In this document: positions 58,069 through 64,000 of the stretch, piece after piece | Layout: the number at the start of each line of letters is the position of its first letter | Position numbering within the stretch: the first letter of the stretch is position 1 | NCBI RefSeq assembly: GCF_041435215.1 | Contig: NZ_CP108394.1 | Location: forward strand, 7,812,001 to 7,876,000 | Reading direction: 5' to 3' | DNA from: Streptomyces sp. NBC_01314 | GTDB lineage: Bacteria > Actinomycetota > Actinomycetes > Streptomycetales > Streptomycetaceae | Length of the DNA: 64,000 nt | The notes under the pieces: generated by a model | Told to the model about the DNA's origin: nothing | What the model saw: the letters and a program-made list of their open reading frames with translations, nothing else | Database searches by the model: none | Program-made: the position numbers and the translations under genes

Positions 58069-58099
58069 CCCCTGGGCGCGGGACGTCTCTCGACCGAAT

Positions 58100-58132
58100 C
58101 CCCGGCAGGCGCCTTCGGCGGGCCTGCCGGGG
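58100..58132. terminator. Strong hairpin between convergent genes
   Basis: CCCCGGCAGGC (58100-58110) and GCCTGCCGGGG (58122-58132) are perfect 11-base complements around an 11-base loop. It lies 31 bases past the small-gene operon and 67 bases past the end of the convergent relE-like gene, fitting a factor-independent terminator, though without a T-run. Confidence 0.7.
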
Positions 58133-58198
58133 TGGACGAGCGACGGTACGATCCCGCGACTTCCGGTGGCCACTCGGCACCGATCTGCACTGCGGGAT

Positions 58199-58480
58199 CT
58201 ACGGAACCTGGCGGTAGAGGTCGCGACGGTTGCCTACGGCCAGGACCCACACGATCAACTGGCCGTCCTCAACGGTGTAGACGACGCGGTAGTCGCCGAC
58301 CCTGAGCCGCCAGCGGGCACTGTGCCCCTGGAGGACCTTGATGTCGAACGATGCGGTGTCTCCCGCGTCCATTGCCTTCTGGAGTTCGGCGAGGCGGTAC
58401 AGGACGCGCAGGGCGTCAGGGCGCGGAATCTTGAACATGTCCCGCTGAGCGTGCGGCGTGAAGCGCGTGACGTACCCCAT
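58199..58480 (-). CDS. RelE/ParE-type toxin
   Basis: The 93-residue protein has the RelE/ParE core VTRFTPHAQRDMFKIPRPDA, LQGHSARWRLRVGDYRVVYT and VWVLAVGNRRDLYR, where the last Arg/Tyr residues correspond to catalytic or contact positions of RelE RNases. Its start is three bases after the antitoxin stop, as in a standard antitoxin-first module. It probably cleaves mRNA at the ribosome when free; ParE-like gyrase poisoning is less likely given the RelE-type wording. Confidence 0.87.
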   Translation of the reverse strand: MGYVTRFTPHAQRDMFKIPRPDALRVLYRLAELQKAMDAGDTASFDIKVLQGHSARWRLRVGDYRVVYTVEDGQLIVWVLAVGNRRDLYRQVP

Positions 58481-58483
58481 GAG

Positions 58484-58765
58484 TCAGCCCTGATGCGCGC
58501 GCAGCAAGGCGGCCATCTCTTCGAGCGAGACCGACCCCTGCGTACCCTCGGATTCGGCTTCGTCGGCCAGTTGATTGAGCCACGCCTCTTCGGCGTTCTC
58601 GGCGATCTCCCGGAGGCGCTGGTACTCCCGGATATCGATCACGACGGCTTCCTGCTTGCCGCGCCGCGTGATGATCGTCGGGGTTTCCTCCCGACGAGCG
58701 CGATCGATGACGTCGGCGAGGTGGCTGCGGACATCGGCCATGGATTCGATCACCGGATCACTCAT
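58484..58765 (-). CDS. Phd/YefM (RelB-like) antitoxin
   Basis: The 93-residue protein begins IESMADVRSHLADVIDRARR and continues TPTIITRRGKQEAVVIDIRE with YQRLREIAENAE, the Phd/YefM fold that binds DNA and neutralises RelE/YoeB-like toxins. The C-terminal acidic tail (LADEAESEGTQGSVSLEEMA) would wrap the toxin. ATG at 58765 lacks an obvious ribosome site. A TGTA-N7-TACA palindrome lies nine bases upstream of the start. Confidence 0.87.
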   Translation of the reverse strand: MSDPVIESMADVRSHLADVIDRARREETPTIITRRGKQEAVVIDIREYQRLREIAENAEEAWLNQLADEAESEGTQGSVSLEEMAALLRAHQG

Positions 58766-58773
58766 GTCATGAA

Positions 58774-58788
58774 TGTAGCAGATGTACA
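58774..58788. promoter_or_regulatory. Toxin-antitoxin operator
   Basis: TGTAGCAGATGTACA contains TGTA-N7-TACA, a perfect short inverted repeat directly before the antitoxin start, in the position used for antitoxin autorepression. Confidence 0.5.
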
Positions 58789-58806
58789 AGAAGGGCCTCC
58801 CGCCCC

Positions 58807-59271
58807 TCACCCCAGCCACATCGCCAACGTCACCTCGGCCCCCGCCCCCCTCAGGTCCGTAGTGACTGTCAGGCGGTCCGTGACCAGGTGGGCCAGCCAG
58901 AGGCCGCGGCCGGGGCAGGTGTCGGTGAGGCCGGGGAGGAGTTCGGGGATGGTGGGGGTGAAGCCGGGGCCGTTGTCGGTGATGCGGCACTCCAGTTCGT
59001 GGGGGAGGCGGCGGAGTTCGAGCCGGCCGTGGCCGCCGGCGTGTTCGACCGCGTTGGCGGCGATCTCGCTGACCGCGAGGGTGAACTCGCCGAGGCGCAC
59101 CCCGCCGAGGCCCGCCGCGGCGGCCGTGTCCTCCACCTGGGCGCGTACCTGGTGAAGGTTCTCGCCCGTGAAGTGGCGTTTCAGCAGGAGCGTTTCGGGG
59201 ATGGGGCCGGGGGTGTCGTCGCCAGGCCCGCCGATCGTTCCTGCTCCGCTGTCCGTCTCCCCGCCCGGCAT
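58807..59271 (-). CDS. Anti-sigma-type HATPase (RsbW-like) protein
   Basis: The 154-residue protein is a HATPase_c_2 domain: FTLAVSEIAANAVEHAGGHG (N-box with E and N), CRITDNGPGFTPTIPE (G1 box) and GRGLWLAHLVTDRLTV (G2 box). These ATPases phosphorylate STAS proteins or bind sigma factors in Streptomyces. ATG at 59271 has AGGAGG eight bases upstream and gives the usual size; a GTG at 59355 would add 28 residues with no ribosome site. It stands without a sigma factor gene nearby. Confidence 0.85.
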   Translation of the reverse strand: MPGGETDSGAGTIGGPGDDTPGPIPETLLLKRHFTGENLHQVRAQVEDTAAAAGLGGVRLGEFTLAVSEIAANAVEHAGGHGRLELRRLPHELECRITDNGPGFTPTIPELLPGLTDTCPGRGLWLAHLVTDRLTVTTDLRGAGAEVTLAMWLG

Positions 59272-59611
59272 CACGGCCGCCTCCTCTCGATGGGTCTCGA
59301 TGGGTACGAGCACGGGGTGCTGGGCGTCAAAGGTGAACTGGCGCACCTCGCCCACGCTAGCCGCGCTCGCCCGATAAGTACCCAGGAGATCGAGAGGACA
59401 GCACGCCTGGTCGGAACCGTATGAATTCGACCGAGTCGTGATCGGTTTCGCCCGAGCTGGGCTGATCGGTTTGCGTTCACCGATCAGCCGAGGTCGGGCT
59501 GCCCTGGTTCACGGCACGGCGCCGACCCCCTCCCGCACGGTCTGGGAGGGAGCCGGTGCCGTCGTACGCGCGTACGCAGCGCGCGGGGCGCACGGGCCGG
59601 GACGGCCTACC

Positions 59612-60433
59612 TCAGCTCGTCTCCACCCCCACCGTCAGCGACCCCGCGTACCCGGCCGTTGGTGAGCTGCCCAGGGCTGTCAGGGTGAGGAGGCCGGAGG
59701 CGGCGCCTCCCTCGTCGTAGATGGAGTCCTGGGCGAGGGTGGTGCGGGGGACCGTGTTGGCCGAGTAGGGGGAGAGCGCGCCGACACGCGTGGTGATGGT
59801 CTCGTCGAAGAAGAGCTGGCCGGTGTGGAGCTCCTGGCCGCCCGTGAACGAGCCGTCGGAGGTGAGCGTGACGTCGGTGTGCACCTTGAGGTGGATGTGG
59901 ATGCACCGGCCCCGGTACCAGCCGGGGTAGACGGTCGTGATCTTCGCGACGCCGCTGGAGTTCGACAGTACGGCGCCGCGCAGGAACGTACCGTTGTCGG
60001 GCTCGTTGTGGCCGTTGTTGCCGACGAAACCGGAGTACTCGCCGAGCGCGTCGCAGTGCCAGATCTCCACCAGGGCGCCCGCGAGCGGCGCGCAGGTGTC
60101 GTCGTCCACGACGGTGAGGGTGAGCACCAGCGGGAAGCCGGTCTTGTTCTCGCGGATGTCGGCGCGGACGAGCTGTCCGTCGAGGTAGTAGGGGCCTTCG
60201 GTCATCTCCTTCGTGAGGGTGCAGACGGCCGCGGCGGCCACGGGGGCGGTGTTCCCCGTGTCGGCCGTCCCGGTTGTGGGGGCTTCAGGTGTGGCGGCGG
60301 CGCCGACGGCCAGGGTGGCGGCCGTGGCACCGGTGGCGATCAGTACGGTCCGGCGGCCGACCGAATTCGCCGAGGTCGCCGAGGTCGCCGAAGTCGTCTC
60401 TGTTGCCTCTGCGGGCACTGAAGTGTCTGTCAT
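59612..60433 (-). CDS. Secreted intradiol ring-cleavage dioxygenase-like protein
   Basis: The 273-residue protein begins with a twin-arginine-like leader (VGRRTVLIATGATAATLAVG), so it is probably exported. The mature domain has TKEMTEGPYYLDGQLVRADI (first Tyr ligand), LVEIWHCDALGEYSGF, TVYPGWYRGRCIHIHLKVHT (second Tyr and both His ligands for Fe3+) and ELHTGQLFFDE. These are the intradiol dioxygenase metal ligands. Secreted members occur in lignin-degrading Streptomyces and open catechol rings. ATG at 60433 has no clear ribosome site. Confidence 0.87.
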   Translation of the reverse strand: MTDTSVPAEATETTSATSATSANSVGRRTVLIATGATAATLAVGAAATPEAPTTGTADTGNTAPVAAAAVCTLTKEMTEGPYYLDGQLVRADIRENKTGFPLVLTLTVVDDDTCAPLAGALVEIWHCDALGEYSGFVGNNGHNEPDNGTFLRGAVLSNSSGVAKITTVYPGWYRGRCIHIHLKVHTDVTLTSDGSFTGGQELHTGQLFFDETITTRVGALSPYSANTVPRTTLAQDSIYDEGGAASGLLTLTALGSSPTAGYAGSLTVGVETS

Positions 60434-60509
60434 GAACACGGCACCGTAGAAACGCTGTCTGTCGGTCAGCTGTCAGTTCGGCAAAGTGACACTCCGTCAA
60501 GTCTTATGT

Positions 60510-60528
60510 CGGACAGGTGAACTGTCCG
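60510..60528. terminator. Short hairpin after the solute-binding protein gene
   Basis: CGGACAG (60510-60516) and CTGTCCG (60522-60528) are perfect complements with a five-base loop, 11 bases beyond the solute-binding protein stop. A moderate terminator is plausible. Confidence 0.45.
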
Positions 60529-60538
60529 TCGACGCGGG

Positions 60539-61816
60539 CTACTTGGCCGCTGCCGCGATCGACTTCAGTACCTCCTGCGGGTTCCCCTCCGGAGTCACCG
60601 CCTTGCCGATCCGCTTGCGGATCGTGGTGGCGACCTCGGACCAGTTGGTCTCGGCGACGGGGTAGAGGCGGAGGTTCTGGAGGGTGTCGAGGCCGCTCCA
60701 CAGGGACCGGTGGGCCTTGTCGGCGCGCATCGCGTCGGCGGCGGACGTGGTGACGGGGAGCAGTTCGTACTGGGCGGCCTGCTCGGTCACGTACTTGTCG
60801 GAGTAGAGGATGTCGAGAAACTGTCCGATGGCGACGCGGTGGTCGTCGTTCTTGAAGGCGATGACCCAGTCCGCGGTGCCCATCGTGGGGGTCTCCTTGC
60901 CGTCGCGGCTCGGCAGTGGCACGGCGCCGTAGGGCACGGAGTCGGAGGAGTCCTCGATCTGGCGGACCAGCGACAGCGGGCCGTTGACCATGGCCGCGTC
61001 ACCGGTGAGGAAGGCGTCGACGGCCTCGCCCCGGTTCAGCTCGCCGGGCGCGACCGGTCCGGTGAGACCCTCGCCGACCAGGTTCTTCTTCAGCCAGGTC
61101 AGCGTCGCCACATTGGAGGAGGAGGCGAGGTCGTATCTGTTCGTGGAGTCGGTGTAGCCGCCGTCGCCGGCCAGCAGCCACATCAGTGTCTCGGCCTCCG
61201 CCTCCTCCGGGCCGAGCGGCACGGCGATCGGGTACTTCACCCCCTGCACCTTCAACACACTTGCCGCGGCGGCGAGTTCGTCCCAGGTCTTCGGCGGCTT
61301 CAGGCCCGCTCGCTCGAACAGGTCCTTGTTGTAGTAGAGCAGCCGGGTGCTCGCGGTGAACGGCAGGCCGTACTGAGCCCGGTCCAGCTCCCCGGCGTTC
61401 GCGAGACTCTGGACGAACGAGGCCTGGACCGGGACCGACAGTATGTCGTCCGCGCGGTAGAGGAGGTCCTGCGCGGCGTACTCGGAGTAGCTGTCCGTCT
61501 GAACGATGTCGGGGGCCTCGCCCCGCTCGACCAGCTCGGCGACCTTCTCGTCGACCTCGTCCGGGTCGTAGACCTTGACGTCCACGTCGATGCCCGGATG
61601 CTCTGCGCCGAACGCCAGGGTGACCCGGTCCCAGTAGCCCGCGGAGTTCTTGTGGACGCTGTCGCCGTAGTTGGTCGCGACGACCGTCAGGGAGACCGTT
61701 TCGGACTTCGCGTCCGTGCCCCCGCCGCAGCCGGACAGCCCGGCCGCGAGCCCCAGCGCGGCCGTGGCCGCCATGATCCTCCGGGCCTTGCGGCTTGTCC
61801 TGGCCTGATGACGCAC
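60539..61816 (-). CDS. Extracellular sugar-binding lipoprotein (family 1 SBP)
   Basis: The 425-residue protein has a signal peptide ending in the lipobox LSGC (ALGLAAGLSGCGGG), so it is anchored to the membrane outer face. LPFTASTRLLYYNKDLFERA with LKPPKTWDELAAAA is the classic sugar-ABC binding-protein segment, and the C-terminal part contains GTADWVIAFKNDDHRVAIGQ. No permease or ATPase gene follows, so it must share a transporter encoded elsewhere. GTG at 61816 has AAGGGGA eight bases upstream. Confidence 0.87.
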   Translation of the reverse strand: MRHQARTSRKARRIMAATAALGLAAGLSGCGGGTDAKSETVSLTVVATNYGDSVHKNSAGYWDRVTLAFGAEHPGIDVDVKVYDPDEVDEKVAELVERGEAPDIVQTDSYSEYAAQDLLYRADDILSVPVQASFVQSLANAGELDRAQYGLPFTASTRLLYYNKDLFERAGLKPPKTWDELAAAASVLKVQGVKYPIAVPLGPEEAEAETLMWLLAGDGGYTDSTNRYDLASSSNVATLTWLKKNLVGEGLTGPVAPGELNRGEAVDAFLTGDAAMVNGPLSLVRQIEDSSDSVPYGAVPLPSRDGKETPTMGTADWVIAFKNDDHRVAIGQFLDILYSDKYVTEQAAQYELLPVTTSAADAMRADKAHRSLWSGLDTLQNLRLYPVAETNWSEVATTIRKRIGKAVTPEGNPQEVLKSIAAAAK

Positions 61817-62259
61817 GGTCCGTCCCCTTCCGGCTTCCAGTCGAACCTGAGGTGCGCGAGTACGGAGTGGAGAGGTGCGGGAGTACGTGAGTACGGAGCA
61901 CGAGCCCGGCTCGCACGCGTATGCGATGGGCTTGATCGTATGGCGCACACCGGTGCGGTACGGAGCCGTGGGCGTTGCTATTTGGTTCCGACGGAGTGAC
62001 GGGAGTGACGGGAGTGACCGAGATGCCCCATCGACGACAGGAAGTACGGAATCTGCGTCCCCGTCGTTCACTCCCCCCGGGGGCCGACGGCCACCCAGGT
62101 CCTCCTTTCGCGTCCGATGCGGAACAGGCGCCTGTACGTCCGCACGTTCAGCGTGCCCTGTACGTCCGCACGTTCAGCGTGCCCTGTACGTCCGCACGTT
62201 CAGCGTCCTGTGGACGTCCGCACGTTCAGCGTCCCGGGGGCCGACACCCCGTCCCTCTG
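61817..62259. other. Intergenic region with a minisatellite
   Basis: These 443 bases between two leftward genes contain no recognised gene. The right part is made of the 26-base tandem repeats listed separately; the left part should hold the promoter of the solute-binding protein gene. GTGACGGGAGTGACGGGAGT at about 61998 is a short additional direct repeat. Confidence 0.55.
62133..62234. repeat. 26-bp minisatellite, four copies
   Basis: Units TGTACGTCCGCACGTTCAGC plus GTGCCC occur at 62133-62158 and 62159-62184 (identical), then a 24-base version at 62185-62208 and a 26-base version with TGTGGACG at 62209-62234. The units are directly adjacent, without spacers. The array lies just downstream of the SpoIIE-type phosphatase stop. 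Confidence 0.85.
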
Positions 62260-63993
62260 TCACTCCGCCGGCAGACGCAGGGCGAGGAGGGCCACGTCGT
62301 CGGTGCTGCCGGGCGGCATACGGGCGAGTAGCTGGTCGCACAGCGTGTCCAGGGGCGCGTGGGCGAGCGCCAGGGCGTGGCGGCGCAGGCGGCCCAGGCC
62401 GGTCTCGATGTCGCTGCCGGGGATCTCGATCAGGCCGTCGGTGTAGAGCAGCAGGGTGGCACCCGGCGGCAGGGGGTGCGTGGCGTCCGGCCGGCTCGTT
62501 TCGTCGCCCAGGCGGGCGCCGAGGAGGAGTCCCTGCCCGGCTTCGAGGTACTGCGCGTGTCCGCCGGGGGTGAGGAGGAGCGGCGGTGGATGTCCGGCGC
62601 TGGTCCACCGCAGTGTCCATGGGCCCGTGAGCGGGTGGCCTTCCACCCGGGCGAGGACGAGGGTGGCCATCGGGACGGTGGTGATCGCGGGCATGGCGTC
62701 GTCGAGGCGGTCGACGACGCTGCCGGGCGGCCCGATGTGGTCCCAGGCCAACGAGCGCAGGATGCCGTGCAGTTGGGCCATTCCCGCCGCCGCGGTCAGG
62801 TCGTGGCCGACGACGTCGCCGATGACCAGCGCGAGCGTGCCGTCCTTCAGCTCGAACGCGTCGTACCAGTCGCCGCCGACCTGGGAGCCGGCGGGCGCGG
62901 GCTGGTAGCGGGCGGCCAGCCGCAGCCGGCCGGGCTGGGGCAGCGGGGCGAGCAGGTTGCGCTGCATGGCCTCGGCGACGGCGCGCTGACGGCCGAACCG
63001 CCGTGCGTTGTCGATGACCCGGCCGACCCGGTGGCCGATGTCACTCACCACCTCCAGGTCGGCGGCGTCGAAGGGGTGCGCCGGGTCGGTGCGGACCACC
63101 GTCAGGGCGCCGGTGATCTGCCGTCCGGAGCCCAGCGGCACCGTGATGGCGGACGTCGCGCCCACCGTCCGCAGGAAGTCGCCGTGGAGGGTGGCCAGGG
63201 GAGAACCGGGCGGTACGGCCGTCTCCGCCCGGTTCTGCTCGTCCCACAGCGCGGGGTCACCGCCGGTCAGTACCTGGACAAGAGGCGAGCCGTCCGCCTC
63301 CCCGGCCTCGGGAAGAGGCTCGCGGCTGCCTTCCAGTCCGGCGTCCCGGCCCGCGGGACCCGTCACCGCAACCCGGTGGACCTGCCCGGAACCGGTCCGG
63401 AGGTCCACCGCGGACCAGTCGGCGAGGCGGGGAACCAGCAGGCGGCCCAGCCGAGCGAGGGCTTCGTCGGTCTCCAGGGTCTGGCCCAGTACGTCGGTGA
63501 TCTCCGCGACCAGCGTCAGCCGCTCGGTGAGGTCCTCCAACGCACTCGTATAGGCGGCCCGTTCAGCTCGTTCCCGGCGCGTGCCGGGGTCGCCCGTGGC
63601 ATCGGTGAACAGCACGGCCATGCCCTTGAAGGAGCCGGCGTCCGTCAGAGGGGAAGCGGACCAGGCGATCGTGACCACGCGACCGTCACCGCGCAGATAG
63701 CTGTCGCCGTCCCCGCGCGCGGCAGCCCTCTCGGCCAGCACCCGGAGCAGCGGGCACCGCTCCCGGACGAGCGTGCCACCGCCCGCGTCCCGGTGCAGCA
63801 GCTCGTGTGCGTCCTTCCCGCGCATCGCGCCTGCGGTACGGCCCAGCAGCCGCTCGGCGGCCGGGTTGACGGCGAGGATCCGTGCGGCCGGATCGAGCAC
63901 CATCATGGCTGTGCTCAGCTGCTCGACGACCTGCCGCCAGAAGTCCGGCTCGGCGGCCGGCCGCGACCGTTCCTCGTCTCCCGCACCGGGCAC
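62260..63993 (-). CDS. PAS-GAF-SpoIIE protein phosphatase (may extend past the window)
   Basis: The visible 577 residues contain a PAS domain (about 18-130, MMVLDPAARILAVNPAAERL), a GAF domain (about 150-330, GRLLVPRLADWSAVDLRTG; AITVPLGSGRQITGALTVV) and a C-terminal PP2C SpoIIE-type domain (about 350-577: RYQPAPAGSQVGGDWYDAFE, LALVIGDVVGHDLTAAAGMA, LLYTDGLIEIPGS, GSTDDVALLALRLP) with its metal-binding Asp residues. Such proteins dephosphorylate STAS anti-anti-sigma factors. GTG at 63993 is a possible start, but the frame remains open to the window edge. Confidence 0.88.
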   Translation of the reverse strand: MPGAGDEERSRPAAEPDFWRQVVEQLSTAMMVLDPAARILAVNPAAERLLGRTAGAMRGKDAHELLHRDAGGGTLVRERCPLLRVLAERAAARGDGDSYLRGDGRVVTIAWSASPLTDAGSFKGMAVLFTDATGDPGTRRERAERAAYTSALEDLTERLTLVAEITDVLGQTLETDEALARLGRLLVPRLADWSAVDLRTGSGQVHRVAVTGPAGRDAGLEGSREPLPEAGEADGSPLVQVLTGGDPALWDEQNRAETAVPPGSPLATLHGDFLRTVGATSAITVPLGSGRQITGALTVVRTDPAHPFDAADLEVVSDIGHRVGRVIDNARRFGRQRAVAEAMQRNLLAPLPQPGRLRLAARYQPAPAGSQVGGDWYDAFELKDGTLALVIGDVVGHDLTAAAGMAQLHGILRSLAWDHIGPPGSVVDRLDDAMPAITTVPMATLVLARVEGHPLTGPWTLRWTSAGHPPPLLLTPGGHAQYLEAGQGLLLGARLGDETSRPDATHPLPPGATLLLYTDGLIEIPGSDIETGLGRLRRHALALAHAPLDTLCDQLLARMPPGSTDDVALLALRLPAE

Positions 63994-64000
63994 CGCACCC

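Noticed and set aside
62133..62234. CRISPR array
   Set aside because: Units are directly adjacent with no spacers and no cas genes are present.

Overview
The window is very GC-rich actinobacterial DNA with GTG/ATG starts, frequent ATGA-type stop/start overlaps and strong third-position GC. The gene content (FxSxx-COOH cassette, MatB, MreB-like protein, MerR/SpoIIE/anti-sigma proteins, DUF3152, DUF3068, DUF2613, XRE regulators with small satellite genes) points to a Streptomyces chromosome. Two genes carry in-frame TTA codons, the bldA-dependent codon of this genus. No rRNA, tRNA or CRISPR array was recognised.

Layout. 1-4.1 kb: metabolic genes (cyclase fragment, GNAT, Tat-exported flavoprotein, alpha/beta hydrolase) ending in a perfect 46-bp inverted repeat. 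4.1-12.7 kb: a complete FxSxx-COOH RiPP cassette on the minus strand, with a 59-residue precursor ending F-T-S-S-I (fxsA), the radical SAM/SPASM cyclophane synthase FxsB with an inactive-looking metallohydrolase tail, an AAC(3)-family acetyltransferase, TIR-like FxsC and the giant FxsT (ParA-type ATPase, TIR-like, NB-ARC, TPR). 12.9-14.3 kb: a SLATT-type (DUF4231) membrane protein divergent from fxsA, convergent with a SLOG-type nucleotide-binding protein. Together, 4.1-14.3 kb looks like an NLR-like signalling or conflict island and is the main candidate for an under-described system.

14.7-21.5 kb: MreB-like actin, then a malonate module (permease, malonyl-CoA synthetase MatB, fused carboxyltransferase) divergent from a FadR-type regulator, with two related palindromes between them. 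21.5-28.4 kb: MerR-PP2C fusion, secreted DUF3152 metalloprotease, ATP-grasp ligase, NB-ARC/LuxR regulator, MEDS-STAS protein. 28.6-41.2 kb: a minus-strand run of ten tightly packed genes centred on a 1486-residue AftD-like arabinofuranosyltransferase with methyltransferases, a glycosyltransferase, a condensation-domain protein, a transporter and DUF3068, probably building a cell-envelope polysaccharide. 41.4-45.4 kb: DUF2613, PucR/CdaR regulator, membrane protein, IclR regulator with SMP-30 lactonase.

45.5-49.8 kb: an overlapping four-gene operon (XRE regulator, ImmA/IrrE-like metalloprotease, MAB_1171c-type membrane protein, flavin monooxygenase) with two AACGATNGTT boxes upstream of its promoter-proximal gene. 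50-51.4 kb: an autonomous-looking TnpB (IS200/IS605, tnpB-only) element inserted against the ribosome-binding site of a GH51 arabinofuranosidase. 53-58.8 kb: accessory material, including an Rrf2 regulator, APH-like kinase, degraded IS5-type transposase, GNAT, an XRE/TPR regulator divergent from three overlapping small genes, and a RelBE-type toxin-antitoxin pair. 58.8-64 kb: anti-sigma HATPase, Tat-type intradiol dioxygenase, orphan sugar-binding lipoprotein, a 26-bp minisatellite and a PAS-GAF-SpoIIE phosphatase reaching the window edge.

A recurrent theme is dispersed GC-rich repeats, found both between genes and in frame inside unrelated proteins (permease, condensation protein, AftD, carboxyltransferase).
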